DNA of 64,000 bases from DATAEG01 sp051001975 (GTDB taxonomy: Bacteria; Actinomycetota; Actinomycetes; Mycobacteriales; Jatrophihabitantaceae). Both the position numbers and the translations under genes were made by a program. The DNA is taken from NCBI GenBank assembly GCA_051001975.1, contig JBPCMU010000064.1:9699-73698 (forward strand). The letters run 5' to 3'. Shown here piece by piece: positions 18,216 to 28,715 of the stretch (its first letter is position 1; the number at the start of each line of letters is the position of its first letter). The notes beneath the pieces were generated by a model. The model saw only the letters and a list, made by a program, of their open reading frames with translations. It had not been told where the DNA came from and searched no databases.

Positions 18216-19081
18216 CGCGTCCTAAGCCGCCGTCGGCCGCGGGGGCGGTCGGGCTGCTGACCGATCTGCTTGCCGACAGCCTCGACCCCGGCTACGCGGA
18301 GGCCGCAGCGCGCAAGGCGGCAGCCCGGGACGCGGGGGGGACCGATCCGTCGGCGCGACGGCTGTCGGCGGACACGCTGCGGGTGATCACTGCGGTGGTG
18401 TGTCTGCTGACCGGGTTCATCTTCGCGGTCGCATATCAATCCACCCGGAAGTCGGCACCGGCCAACAGCCTGGTGCAGAAGAGCCTGCTGGCGAAAGTCC
18501 GCGCGGGACAGACCGAGGACGCCCGGCTGGCCGGCGAGGCGAACCGGCTCAACGGCCAGGTCCAGGCAGCACAGCAGCAGGCCACCGGCGCCGGGCCAAG
18601 CGGCGAACAACTGACCCGAGCCGAGGAGTTGGCCGGCACGATCGCGGTGCACGGGCCGGGGCTCGCCGTGACGATGAACAACCCACCGCTCGGCGGCGGC
18701 GCGAACGGACGGCTGTTGATCGACCTGGACCTGCGCTCAGTGGTCAACGCCCTGTGGCTGGCCGGCGCGGAGGCGATCACGATCAACGACATCCGGCTCA
18801 CGCCGACCACCGCGGTGCGCTTCGCCGGTCGTTCCATATTGGTCGACTTCCAGCCGCTGGCCGCGCCGTACACGATCCGGGCCATCGGCGACCCTGACTC
18901 GATGGTCACCCGGTTCACCGTCAGCGACGTTGCGAGCAGGTACCGCACGCTCGCCTCGGCGTACGGCTTCCAGTTCACGCTGACTTCCTCAGCCAGCCTG
19001 CAACTCCCCGCCGCCGCCTCCCGCAACAACCGCTACGCGAAGCCGTCGAAGTTCGACTCCGTGGAGGTACCGAGCCGATGA
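18212..19081 (+). CDS. DUF881 membrane protein (first copy)
   Basis: 289 residues, GTG start overlapping the previous stop. Residues 1-60 are cytoplasmic, one membrane helix follows (TAVVCLLTGFIFAVAYQ, about 63-80), then a coiled-coil (residues 95-140) and the extracytoplasmic DUF881 domain with VHGPGLAVTMNN and GAEAITINDIRL. The fold is related to proteins in divisome or sporulation clusters; biochemical role is unknown. It is paired with a second DUF881 gene around the small basic protein, the conserved Rv1823-Rv1825 arrangement, which suggests one membrane complex. Confidence 0.88.
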   Translation: MTRPKPPSAAGAVGLLTDLLADSLDPGYAEAAARKAAARDAGGTDPSARRLSADTLRVITAVVCLLTGFIFAVAYQSTRKSAPANSLVQKSLLAKVRAGQTEDARLAGEANRLNGQVQAAQQQATGAGPSGEQLTRAEELAGTIAVHGPGLAVTMNNPPLGGGANGRLLIDLDLRSVVNALWLAGAEAITINDIRLTPTTAVRFAGRSILVDFQPLAAPYTIRAIGDPDSMVTRFTVSDVASRYRTLASAYGFQFTLTSSASLQLPAAASRNNRYAKPSKFDSVEVPSR

Positions 19082-19410
19082 TCCCCGCGCTCGCCCTGGT
19101 TGCCGGGGTCATCCTCGGTGTGTTCCTGCGGCCGACCGTGCCCAACGCGCTCGAGCCGTATCTGCCGATCGCAGTGATCGCCGCACTCGACGCGGTGTTC
19201 GGCGGTGTCCGGGCCCGGCTGGACGGCATCTTCGACTCGAAGGTCTTCGTCGTCTCATTCATCTCCAACGCGCTGATCGCCAGCCTGATCGTCTTCGTCG
19301 GCGACAAGCTCGGCGTCGGTTCGGCGCTGACCACCGCAGTAGTGGTCGTACTCGGCATCCGCATCTTCGGCAACGCCGCCGCCATCCGTCGCCACGTCTT
19401 CCACGCATAA
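19078..19410 (+). CDS. sbp: Small basic membrane protein (DUF1290/Sbp)
   Basis: 110 residues, ATG overlapping the preceding stop. Three hydrophobic segments are seen: IPALALVAGVILGVFL, LPIAVIAALDAVFGGVRA and SNALIASLIVFVGDKLG/ALTTAVVVVLGIRIF. The motif ALDAVFGGVRARLDGIFD is the hallmark of the family that lies between DUF881 genes in actinobacteria and near divisome genes in Firmicutes. Function unknown; probably a partner of the flanking DUF881 proteins at the membrane. Length is normal. Confidence 0.9.
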   Translation: MIPALALVAGVILGVFLRPTVPNALEPYLPIAVIAALDAVFGGVRARLDGIFDSKVFVVSFISNALIASLIVFVGDKLGVGSALTTAVVVVLGIRIFGNAAAIRRHVFHA

Positions 19411-19422
19411 GGGGGCTGCCCG

Positions 19423-20259
19423 ATGACCGAGAAGAAGTCCAGCGATCGACGCAAGAGCAGCCACGCCGGAGCGCGGCGCCCGGCCGGGAAGGCAGCGTCG
19501 AAGAAGCCGACCGCGGCCGAGCGCGAAGCGGTCGAGAAGGACAGCGTCGAGACAAAGCCCATGACCTCGGCGGCCAAGGGTCATCCGATGAAGAGCGCCA
19601 ACGCACTCATCGGAGTGCTGTTGGCCGCGCTCGGCTTCGCGATCGCCGTACAGATCCGCTCGGTCTCGTCCTCCGACGCGCTCTCCGGGGCGCGCCCGGA
19701 CGACCTCGTCCGCATCCTCGACGATCAGAACAGCCGCCAAGACCGACTGCAGCAGCAGATCAATCAACTCCAGGACACACTGCGCAAGCTCAACGCGAGC
19801 AACGACTCAGATTCGGCGGCTCGTGATGCGGCCAAACGCAAGGCGGACGCACTCGGAGTGCTCACGGGGACATTGCCGGCCACCGGTCCGGGTGTGGTTT
19901 TGACGATCACCGATCCCCAGGGTGGGCTCAAGGCGGAGAACCTGCTGGACGTCATCGAGGAACTGCGGGGGGCGGGCGCCGAGGCGATTCAGTTCGGTCC
20001 GGTGCGAGTGACGACGTCGAGCGCATTCGTGGACACCGATACCGGCGTGCAGCTCGACGGGATCGCGATCAAGGCGCCTTACAAGGTGCTGGCCATCGGC
20101 CCCCCGCAGACGATGGCTCGCGCATTGACGATCACCGACGGCGTATCGGACACCGTCAAGGAGGCCGGCGGCACCGCTGGAATCGACCAGCAGGGCAAGG
20201 TCGACATCACGGTGGTCCGGCCGCTGCCGAACGGGAAGTACGCGACACCGGACAGATGA
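19423..20259 (+). CDS. DUF881 membrane protein (second copy)
   Basis: 278 residues from ATG 19423, with AAGGGGG upstream. The first 60 residues are very Lys/Ala-rich (TEKKSSDRRKSSHAGARR), then a membrane helix (NALIGVLLAALGFAIAVQI, about 63-81), a coiled-coil (residues 97-130: DDQNSRQDRLQQQINQLQDT) and the DUF881 domain with TGPGVVLTITDP and AEAIQFGPVRV. It is the Rv1825-type paralogue and pairs with the first copy and Sbp. The basic N terminus could contact nucleic acid or anionic lipid; that is inference. Confidence 0.88.
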   Translation: MTEKKSSDRRKSSHAGARRPAGKAASKKPTAAEREAVEKDSVETKPMTSAAKGHPMKSANALIGVLLAALGFAIAVQIRSVSSSDALSGARPDDLVRILDDQNSRQDRLQQQINQLQDTLRKLNASNDSDSAARDAAKRKADALGVLTGTLPATGPGVVLTITDPQGGLKAENLLDVIEELRGAGAEAIQFGPVRVTTSSAFVDTDTGVQLDGIAIKAPYKVLAIGPPQTMARALTITDGVSDTVKEAGGTAGIDQQGKVDITVVRPLPNGKYATPDR

Positions 20260-20360
20260 TCCGGGCGCGGGTCTGTCGATCAACCGCGCTGGTCGGCGGG
20301 TATGGTCGCGCCAACCTGATGTCGCGAGCCGATCGCATTCCGCAGGAGGACACCCACACC

Positions 20361-20771
20361 GTGACCGAGTCATCGAACGTTCCGACCGATGTGAAATACA
20401 CCGCCGACCATGAGTGGGCACGCGTGGGTGACGGCGCTGACGGCAGGCCCGTGGTGCGTATCGGTGTCACCGACTACGCGCAGTCATCGCTCGGCGACGT
20501 CGTGTACGTGCAACTGCCCGAGGTCGGTACGACGGTTACCACGGGCGAGGTGCTGGGCGAGATCGAGTCGACGAAGAGTGTGAGTGATCTCTTCGCACCG
20601 GTCACCGGCACGGTTGTCGCCCGTAACGACTCGGTGGAGGCGACTCCCGAACTGACCAACACCGACCCGTACGGTGGCGGCTGGCTCATAGAGATCTCGG
20701 TCGCCGACGGTGATGCGCTGGCGGACCTGCTCGAGCCCGAGGCGTACTCGGCGCAACTCAAGGAGTCCTAG
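20361..20771 (+). CDS. gcvH: Glycine cleavage system H protein
   Basis: 136 residues from GTG 20361, with AGGAGGA at 20344-20350. Longer in-frame starts (20256, 20319) would add an unconserved arginine-rich stretch. The lipoyl-carrying motif GEIESTKSVSDL places the lipoylated Lys at about residue 72. The start of the mature protein, YTADHEWARV, is the standard GcvH opening. It shuttles the aminomethyl group between the P, T and L proteins. gcvP lies 3 kb downstream under a glycine riboswitch; no gcvT is seen in the window. Confidence 0.95.
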   Translation: MTESSNVPTDVKYTADHEWARVGDGADGRPVVRIGVTDYAQSSLGDVVYVQLPEVGTTVTTGEVLGEIESTKSVSDLFAPVTGTVVARNDSVEATPELTNTDPYGGGWLIEISVADGDALADLLEPEAYSAQLKES

Positions 20772-20791
20772 CCGCAACCGTCGATGCGCAA

Positions 20792-20821
20792 TTGACCCTC
20801 GCGCGAGCGCGCAACTAGGCT
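20792..20821 (+). promoter_or_regulatory. Promoter of the garA-like gene
   Basis: TTGACC (20792-20797) and TAGGCT (20816-20821) with an 18-base spacer form a good housekeeping-type promoter directly after gcvH. Transcription would start near 20828. This separates the FHA/ftsR unit from the gcvH operon. Confidence 0.5.
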
Positions 20822-20933
20822 CTGTCGACGAACGGCCAGACTTGTGCGATCAGTTGCGACACCGCAATCGGCGGACACATTCAGCGGGGTTCCACCCGAA
20901 GGTCGAGATGTCGAGCGAAGGACGGTATCGCGA

Positions 20934-21434
20934 GTGTTCTGCACCGCCTGTGGCAGCCAGAATCCGGACACCAGTAGCTTTTGCGCTACCTGCGGTGCGC
21001 CGCTGGCTCCGCGCGAGCCGTCAACCGACACGTCGATCTTCACGCCAGGCGCGACGCCGCCGGCCGACGGTGACTCAGAGTTCTCCGCCGAGGCGCATCA
21101 GGGCGCGATCGATGCGCTGCCGCCGGACTCCGCACTGCTCGTAGTAAAACGTGGCCCGAATGCCGGCAGCCGATTCCTGCTCGACCGTGCCGTGACCACG
21201 GCAGGTCGCCACCCGGACAGCGACATCTTCCTCGATGACGTGACCGTGTCGCGGCGGCACGTGGAGTTCCGCCGCGAGAACGACGGATTCTCCGTGCACG
21301 ACGTGGGCAGCCTCAACGGCACCTATCTGAACCGGGAGCGCATCGACTCCGCGGTGCTCTCCAGCGCGGACGAGGTGCAGATCGGCAAGTTCCGGCTGGT
21401 GTACCTGACGTCGAACGCGACGCCGCAGCCGTGA
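20934..21434 (+). CDS. garA: FHA-domain regulator with N-terminal zinc ribbon (GarA/OdhI type)
   Basis: 166 residues from GTG 20934; GAAGGA lies upstream and the protein then begins directly with the zinc ribbon. An alternative GTG at 20844 adds 30 unconserved residues. CTACGSQ and CATCGAP form a four-cysteine zinc ribbon. A TDTSIF stretch resembles the Thr-Thr phosphorylation motif of GarA/OdhI. The FHA domain occupies the C-terminal 100 residues (TTAGRHPDSDIFLDD, VSRRHVEF, LNGTYLN). Homologues switch 2-oxoglutarate metabolism (2-oxoglutarate dehydrogenase, glutamate enzymes) after phosphorylation by Ser/Thr kinases. Location before ftsR matches Rv1827. Confidence 0.85.
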   Translation: MFCTACGSQNPDTSSFCATCGAPLAPREPSTDTSIFTPGATPPADGDSEFSAEAHQGAIDALPPDSALLVVKRGPNAGSRFLLDRAVTTAGRHPDSDIFLDDVTVSRRHVEFRRENDGFSVHDVGSLNGTYLNRERIDSAVLSSADEVQIGKFRLVYLTSNATPQP

Positions 21435-21563
21435 CCCTGGCGAGCAGTCGTTCCCTCGACGGCGTCCGGAGTGGTACCGCGCGATGAGCGTCGAAGACGA
21501 CAGCGAGCGAGCATCGCAGGGCGCCCCGGCGCCCGAGGTGCGCAGCGGGCGCGGAGTCGAGCA

Positions 21564-22298
21564 ATGAGCGCAGCGCAACCGTCGTCCGCCGGCACCATCA
21601 GTATCGGCGAAGTGCTCAACCAGCTCCGCGGCGACTTCCCGGACATCACCATCAGCAAGATCCGGTTCCTCGAGTCCGAGGGGCTGGTGCAGCCGGAGCG
21701 CACGCCGTCGGGATATCGCAAGTTCGACTCGGCCGACATCGCCCGGCTGCGCTATGTACTGACGCAACAACGCGATCACTACCTGCCGCTGCGGGTGATC
21801 AAGGAGCAGCTCGACTCGCTGGATCGTGGACTGCGTCCAGCCGGCCCCGGCGGTGTGCCCCGGTCCGCCCGCCTGGTGCTGTCCGATGTGCCGGATGCAG
21901 ACGACTTCCGGCTGCACCCTGCGGCACTGCGGTTGTCCCGCGAGGAGCTGCTCAACTCCTGCGGCCTGCAGGCCGAGCAACTCGATCAGCTCGAGCAGTT
22001 CGGGCTCATCACGGCCGGTCCTGCCGGTCGCTTCGACGACGACGCCTTGGTGGTGGCCAAGATCGTGGTCGAGTTGGCCCGGTTCGGTCTCGAAGGACGG
22101 CACCTGCGCACGTTCCGTACTGCCGCCGATCGCGAGATCGGGCTGTTCACCCAGGTCGTCGGGCCGGTGGCCAAGCAACGCAATTCCGATGCTCGGGCCC
22201 GTGCCCAGGACACCACTCGGGAGCTCGCTGCGTTGTCGGTCGCACTACATGCCGCGCTGGTCCGCACGGGGCTGCGCGACACTGCCGGCGGGAGCTGA
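21564..22298 (+). CDS. ftsR: MerR-family regulator FtsR
   Basis: 244 residues from ATG 21564; upstream in-frame ATGs fall in an arginine-rich unconserved region. An N-terminal winged-helix MerR domain (ISIGEVLNQLRGDFPD, SKIRFLESEGLVQPERTPSGYRKF) precedes a long effector-like C-terminal region ending in a predicted helix. Position between the GarA-like gene and DUF151 matches Rv1828 and corynebacterial FtsR, an activator of ftsZ. It lacks the metal-binding cysteines of classical metal-sensing MerR proteins. Function by homology and synteny. Confidence 0.87.
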   Translation: MSAAQPSSAGTISIGEVLNQLRGDFPDITISKIRFLESEGLVQPERTPSGYRKFDSADIARLRYVLTQQRDHYLPLRVIKEQLDSLDRGLRPAGPGGVPRSARLVLSDVPDADDFRLHPAALRLSREELLNSCGLQAEQLDQLEQFGLITAGPAGRFDDDALVVAKIVVELARFGLEGRHLRTFRTAADREIGLFTQVVGPVAKQRNSDARARAQDTTRELAALSVALHAALVRTGLRDTAGGS

Positions 22299-22405
22299 AC
22301 GCCACCGTCCGGTCGGCCGGCGGCAGCACGGATGGACGGGCTGTCCTCCGACGATGCGTGTAGCGTCGATGAGGTCTGGTGATCGCTGGCGGGAGGAGGT
22401 CTGCG

Positions 22406-22927
22406 GTGAAAGCGCTGGAGGTTGTCGGGGTCCGGGTCGAACTCCCCGCGAGCCAACCCGTGGTGCTCCTCAAGGAAGTCGACGGGTCTCGCTACTTGCC
22501 GATCTGGATAGGCGCGGTCGAGGCATCGGCCATTGCATTTCAGCAGCAGGGTGTGACCGCGACGCGGCCCCTCACGCACGATCTTCTCCGTGACGTCATC
22601 GAGGCGCTCGGCTCTCCGCTGGAGGCCGTGCGCATCACCGAGTTGCGCGATGATGTTTTCTTCGCCGAGTTGGTATTCGCCGACGGGGTCACCGTCAGCG
22701 CCCGGCCGTCGGACGCGATCGCACTGGCACTGCGCAGCGAGTCGATGATCTATGCCGCCGACGAGGTGCTCGACGAGGCCGGCGTGCCGGTGCCCGAGGA
22801 CGGCATGGCCGAGACCGACGAACCGGCCGGGGCCGATGCGGAGGGCGAGGTCGAGGCATTCCGTGAGTTCCTGGACACGATTTCGCCAGAGGACTTCGCG
22901 GCCGGCGGCGAACCGCACGAGCGGTAA
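22406..22927 (+). CDS. Bifunctional nuclease family protein (DUF151)
   Basis: 173 residues; GTG 22406 lies six bases after GGAGG (22395-22399), and an earlier start at 22379 has none. The family core is clear: LLKEVDGSRYLPIWIGAVEASAIAFQQ, then RPLTHDLLRDVIEALG and SARPSDAIALALR. An acidic C-terminal tail (residues 140-173) is typical for actinobacteria. Members have been reported with DNase and RNase activity, but the physiological role is uncertain. It lies in the conserved ftsR-DUF151-merR block (Rv1829 position). Confidence 0.9.
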   Translation: MKALEVVGVRVELPASQPVVLLKEVDGSRYLPIWIGAVEASAIAFQQQGVTATRPLTHDLLRDVIEALGSPLEAVRITELRDDVFFAELVFADGVTVSARPSDAIALALRSESMIYAADEVLDEAGVPVPEDGMAETDEPAGADAEGEVEAFREFLDTISPEDFAAGGEPHER

Positions 22928-23151
22928 GCCGGGCATCGGCAGCAACCCTGAGCCTGGACTTGAGGGTTACATTTTGGCGTCGCGGTCCGCGCGTCGCGTT
23001 GACCCACCCGCGGCCGGGGATCTAGCGTCGCACCCGACACGAATTACCGCTCTGCAATTCGTCTGCAGAGCACCCACCGGCCGACGGCCGGGTCAGGCAC
23101 CGGCGACCCAGTCGCCCGCCCGGCAGGCTCAGAGAGGTCAGGTGCGGATCA

Positions 23152-23772
23152 GTGCCCGATATCACCAACGGTCCTGTCGAGGCGTCGCCCACTCCGGTGG
23201 CTGACCAGGCCGAGTCCACCGGGCAGGTCGACCAGCCGGGACTGTTTGCCGCTCCGGGGCGCGGGCCTGAAGAGGGCACCGGCTACCGCGGTCCCACCGC
23301 GTGCGCCGCCGCCGGGATCACCTACCGTCAGCTGGACTACTGGGCCCGCACCGGGCTGGTGTCACCGTCGGTGCGCTCGGCGGCCGGCTCCGGGAGCCAG
23401 CGGCTCTACTCTTTCAAGGACATCCTGGTCCTCAAGGTGGTCAAGCGGCTGCTCGACACGGGCGTCTCGCTGCACAACATCCGCATCGCCGTCGAAGCAT
23501 TACGGGCTCGCGGTGTGGACGATCTGGCCCGCATCACACTCTTCTCCGACGGCACGACGGTGTACGAGTGCACCTCCGCCGAGGAGGTCGTCGACCTGCT
23601 GCGCGGTGGGCAGGGCGTCTTCGGTATCGCTGTTGGCGGCGCGCTGCGCGAGGTTGCCGGGTCGCTGGCGGACTTCCCCGCCGAGCGAGCCGAGCCGAGC
23701 GCGGATGCGGCGTTGCCGACCAGCGAGTCCGACGAGCTGGCCCGGCGCCGGTTGCGCCGCACCGCGGGATAG
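23152..23772 (+). CDS. MerR-family regulator (Rv1830 type)
   Basis: 206 residues from GTG 23152. The first 40 residues are a flexible leader ending in QPGLFAAPG. The MerR domain follows: GYRGPTACAAAGITYRQLDYWARTGLVSPS and GSQRLYSFKDILVLKVVKRLLDTGVSL. The C-terminal domain contains YECTSAEEVVDLLRGGQGVFGIAVG, conserved in the actinobacterial Rv1830 family that regulates growth or division genes. It is cytosolic and binds DNA as a dimer. A short inverted repeat (22944-22968) upstream could be its own operator. The 224-base gap before it otherwise shows nothing coding. Confidence 0.87.
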   Translation: MPDITNGPVEASPTPVADQAESTGQVDQPGLFAAPGRGPEEGTGYRGPTACAAAGITYRQLDYWARTGLVSPSVRSAAGSGSQRLYSFKDILVLKVVKRLLDTGVSLHNIRIAVEALRARGVDDLARITLFSDGTTVYECTSAEEVVDLLRGGQGVFGIAVGGALREVAGSLADFPAERAEPSADAALPTSESDELARRRLRRTAG

Positions 23773-23825
23773 CCGGGCTCACCACCTGCGCTCAGCCCGG
23801 CTGATACCGTTGGAGTTGGCTGACA

Positions 23826-23930
23826 CCCGCACGGGAGAGCTCGCCGGATCGTTCGGCGGCGCCGAAGGGGCAACATCCCCGGAACCTCTCAGGCATCAGG
23901 ACCGCGCGGGACGGGCCGCTCTGGAGGGCC
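23826..23930 (+). promoter_or_regulatory. Glycine riboswitch (gcvT motif) controlling gcvP
   Basis: The glycine aptamer signature is unmistakable: GGGAGAGC near 23833, GCCGAAGGGGCAA (23860-23872), CCGGAACCTCTCAGGCA (23879-23895), AGGACCG and CTCTGGAGG. It lies between a TACCGT -10-like box (23805-23810) and the gcvP start. Only one complete aptamer is visible, followed by a short GCCACCGAC segment, so it is probably a singlet rather than a tandem. It would couple gcvP expression to glycine, most likely switching expression on when glycine is high. Confidence 0.92.
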
Positions 23931-23994
23931 ACCGACAGAGGGGGACGCGGCGACTGCCGTGGACTCCCATCGTCGCCTGCCCCGGAGCCTGCCA

Positions 23995-26898
<2,904 letters not shown>

Positions 26899-26948
26899 CC
26901 GGTGGAGTCCCTGCGCGAGGTGCACCGTCAGCTAGTTGCCGGCCTGCT

Positions 26949-27692
26949 TCAGCGGGTACGGCGAGTCCGCCCGGCTGACGCGCTCCACTGACGCCGCGAC
27001 TGCCACAAGGTGGTGAGCGTGCGCTCGTCGGGCTGATGCCGGCGCACTGCGGCAGCAAGCGGGTAGTCGGCAGGAGAGACGGCGACGGCGGCAAGCGGGC
27101 GCACCGGGTCGGTGCTCACCCACTGTCCGGTCTCGATCAGGCCGCGCGGCGATGGTTCGCTCCGGAAGCCCTCATCGGACACCACGTACATCCAGCCCGG
27201 TGTGAGCAGCGGCTCGGCATCCGGCACGTCCGCGGACAGGTAGTAGCGACGCTTCGCCGGGTTTCCGATACTGGCCAGCGATCCGTTACGGAACGACTTC
27301 GCGTACGGCCGGTTGACCAGCGCGAAGAACATTGCCCACAGCGGATCGCTCGAGGCGAACACCGCTTCCTGACGACCGAACTCGCGGCTGTCGCCGGACT
27401 CGCGCTCGGTTGCCAGCCGGGTCAGGCCGGCACGTTTCGTGCCGTGAAACAGCATGTGGTGGTCGGTACTGAGGTAGCGCAGGAAATCAGCCACCGGCCC
27501 GGGCACGTCGAGGATCGGCACATCGGCCGACTCGGGTCGGAGAGTGGCGGCGAGTTGGGCGAAGTCGCGGCGGGTGTCAGCGTCCAGCCGAAGCGGCGCG
27601 ACGGTGGGGAGGCCGGAGGTGGCCAGGAACGCGGATGCTGCCCATGCCTTACCGCGGTCTGATCGAACGCGGATGCTGGGGCGCAGTGGCAA
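26949..27692 (-). CDS. Unknown protein with an ART-like HGT motif
   Basis: 247 residues if the TTG at 27692 is the start; no ribosome binding site supports it, so the N terminus is uncertain. The central part HHMLFHGTKRAGLTRL ... EAVFASSDPLWAMFFALVNR resembles the strand-helix opening of ADP-ribosyltransferase-like (RES/KptA/PARP) folds, where a His-Gly-Thr loop binds NAD. A matching catalytic Glu is not obvious, so activity is unproven. No signal peptide or membrane helix. It converges with gcvP (50-base gap). Function unknown. Confidence 0.5.
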   Translation of the reverse strand: MPLRPSIRVRSDRGKAWAASAFLATSGLPTVAPLRLDADTRRDFAQLAATLRPESADVPILDVPGPVADFLRYLSTDHHMLFHGTKRAGLTRLATERESGDSREFGRQEAVFASSDPLWAMFFALVNRPYAKSFRNGSLASIGNPAKRRYYLSADVPDAEPLLTPGWMYVVSDEGFRSEPSPRGLIETGQWVSTDPVRPLAAVAVSPADYPLAAAVRRHQPDERTLTTLWQSRRQWSASAGRTRRTR

Positions 27693-27710
27693 GTGAGTTG
27701 ATGGGTGACG

Positions 27711-27920
27711 TCAGGCGGCGCGGTGCGCGGCGGCCTTCGTCATCTCCGAACGGCGGGCCGCAACGGCTTCGCCATCGGGCAGCAGCTCACCAGTGTCCTC
27801 GAACAGCACGATGCCGTTGCACAACAGGCTCCACCCCTGCTCGGGGTGCGCGACCAGTACGTGCGCGGCTTCGCCATCCAGCGCAGTGCTCTGCGGGCAC
27901 TGCGGTTCGTGCGTGCACAT
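27711..27920 (-). CDS. DUF5999 small protein
   Basis: 69 residues. The ATG at 27920 (minus strand) follows AGGGGAAAG; an adjacent in-frame ATG at 27923 is equivalent, while a longer start reaches into non-conserved sequence. The sequence MCTHEPQCPQS ... HPEQGWSLLCNGIVLFEDTGELLPDG is typical of a small actinobacterial family with an N-terminal CxxxxxC pair. Its function is unknown; the cysteines could bind a metal. It stands alone between the ART-like gene and the HAD phosphatase. Confidence 0.75.
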   Translation of the reverse strand: MCTHEPQCPQSTALDGEAAHVLVAHPEQGWSLLCNGIVLFEDTGELLPDGEAVAARRSEMTKAAAHRAA

Positions 27921-28049
27921 CATCTTTCCCCTCGCGTTGCCCCCCGGATGGGGGCCTTGTGACCTGACACACACGATACTGCCGTATTGGTTGAGCGTCC
28001 AAACATATCCACGGAGTGTTGACGGGTGTTAGCCGATCGTGACAGCCGC

Positions 28050-28535
28050 TCAGGTGCTGCCGCTCTGCTCTTGCGCAGCGGACAGGTCATCACCGTCGAC
28101 GCGATCCGACCATTCCGCGCACACCGCCGGAAAGCCTGCTGCCCGCGCCGCAGCGACTACCGCGGGGTCATCATCGACGAATGCCCCGACCGGGCCGGAC
28201 CGAGCCAACTCACGTAGGAACTCGACCTTCAACACCGATGCGGGTCGCCGATCACCCTCGGCACGCAACAGCACCGTGTCCACAGACAGATCCTGCTCGG
28301 CGAGCCAGCGCTCGGTCACCGCGCGCAACCGCTCCGGTCGCCCGGACAGCCACACGATCCGGTGGCTGGCGCTGAGCAACGCGACGAGTTCCAGCCCTTC
28401 CGGCAGCGCCGGGTCGTCCTGCGCGGCAGCGAAGAATGCGTCCCAACGCGGTGGGCGGTGGGCGATGTGGTGCAGCCGGTGCCGCACATCCGCGACGACA
28501 CCGTCGATGTCGATCACCGCGATGGAGTCCGTCAC
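28050..28535 (-). CDS. HAD-superfamily phosphatase (polynucleotide kinase 3'-phosphatase-like)
   Basis: 161 residues. HAD motif I is VIDIDGVVADVRHR (nucleophile Asp9 and Asp11), motif II is WLSGRPE (Ser/Gly loop), a conserved Lys sits in SVLKVEF, and motif IV is FVDDDPAVVAAA. The DGVVADVRHRLHHI opening and the SGRPERLRAV stretch match the phosphatase domain of T4 Pnkp-type enzymes and related stand-alone nucleotidases. The C-terminal 25 residues are weakly conserved. Substrate unknown: nucleic-acid 3'-phosphate or a nucleotide. Confidence 0.75.
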   Translation of the reverse strand: MTDSIAVIDIDGVVADVRHRLHHIAHRPPRWDAFFAAAQDDPALPEGLELVALLSASHRIVWLSGRPERLRAVTERWLAEQDLSVDTVLLRAEGDRRPASVLKVEFLRELARSGPVGAFVDDDPAVVAAARAAGFPAVCAEWSDRVDGDDLSAAQEQSGST

Positions 28536-28703
28536 GGAACAATCCTAAGTGTGGGTTGTGCTCGACCCACCGACCGACGAGCGGTTGCGCGAAGAGAGGA
28601 TCGCGGCGCACGACGAAGAGCGCTGCCCGGGCGGAGCGAGGTCGATTGCTAGTGCTGGCCCGATGCGAAAGGTCAGCCCGAGTCCATCGATACTGCGATC
28701 CAT

Positions 28704-28709
28704 TAAATT
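28704..28709 (+). promoter_or_regulatory. Candidate -10 box for leaderless guaB1 transcript
   Basis: TAAATT fits TANNNT and is six bases before the GTG start of guaB1, in a locally AT-rich stretch (CATTAAATTG). No Shine-Dalgarno precedes the gene. Transcription would begin at the start codon. No clear -35 is visible. Confidence 0.4.
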
Positions 28710-28715
28710 GAGTGG

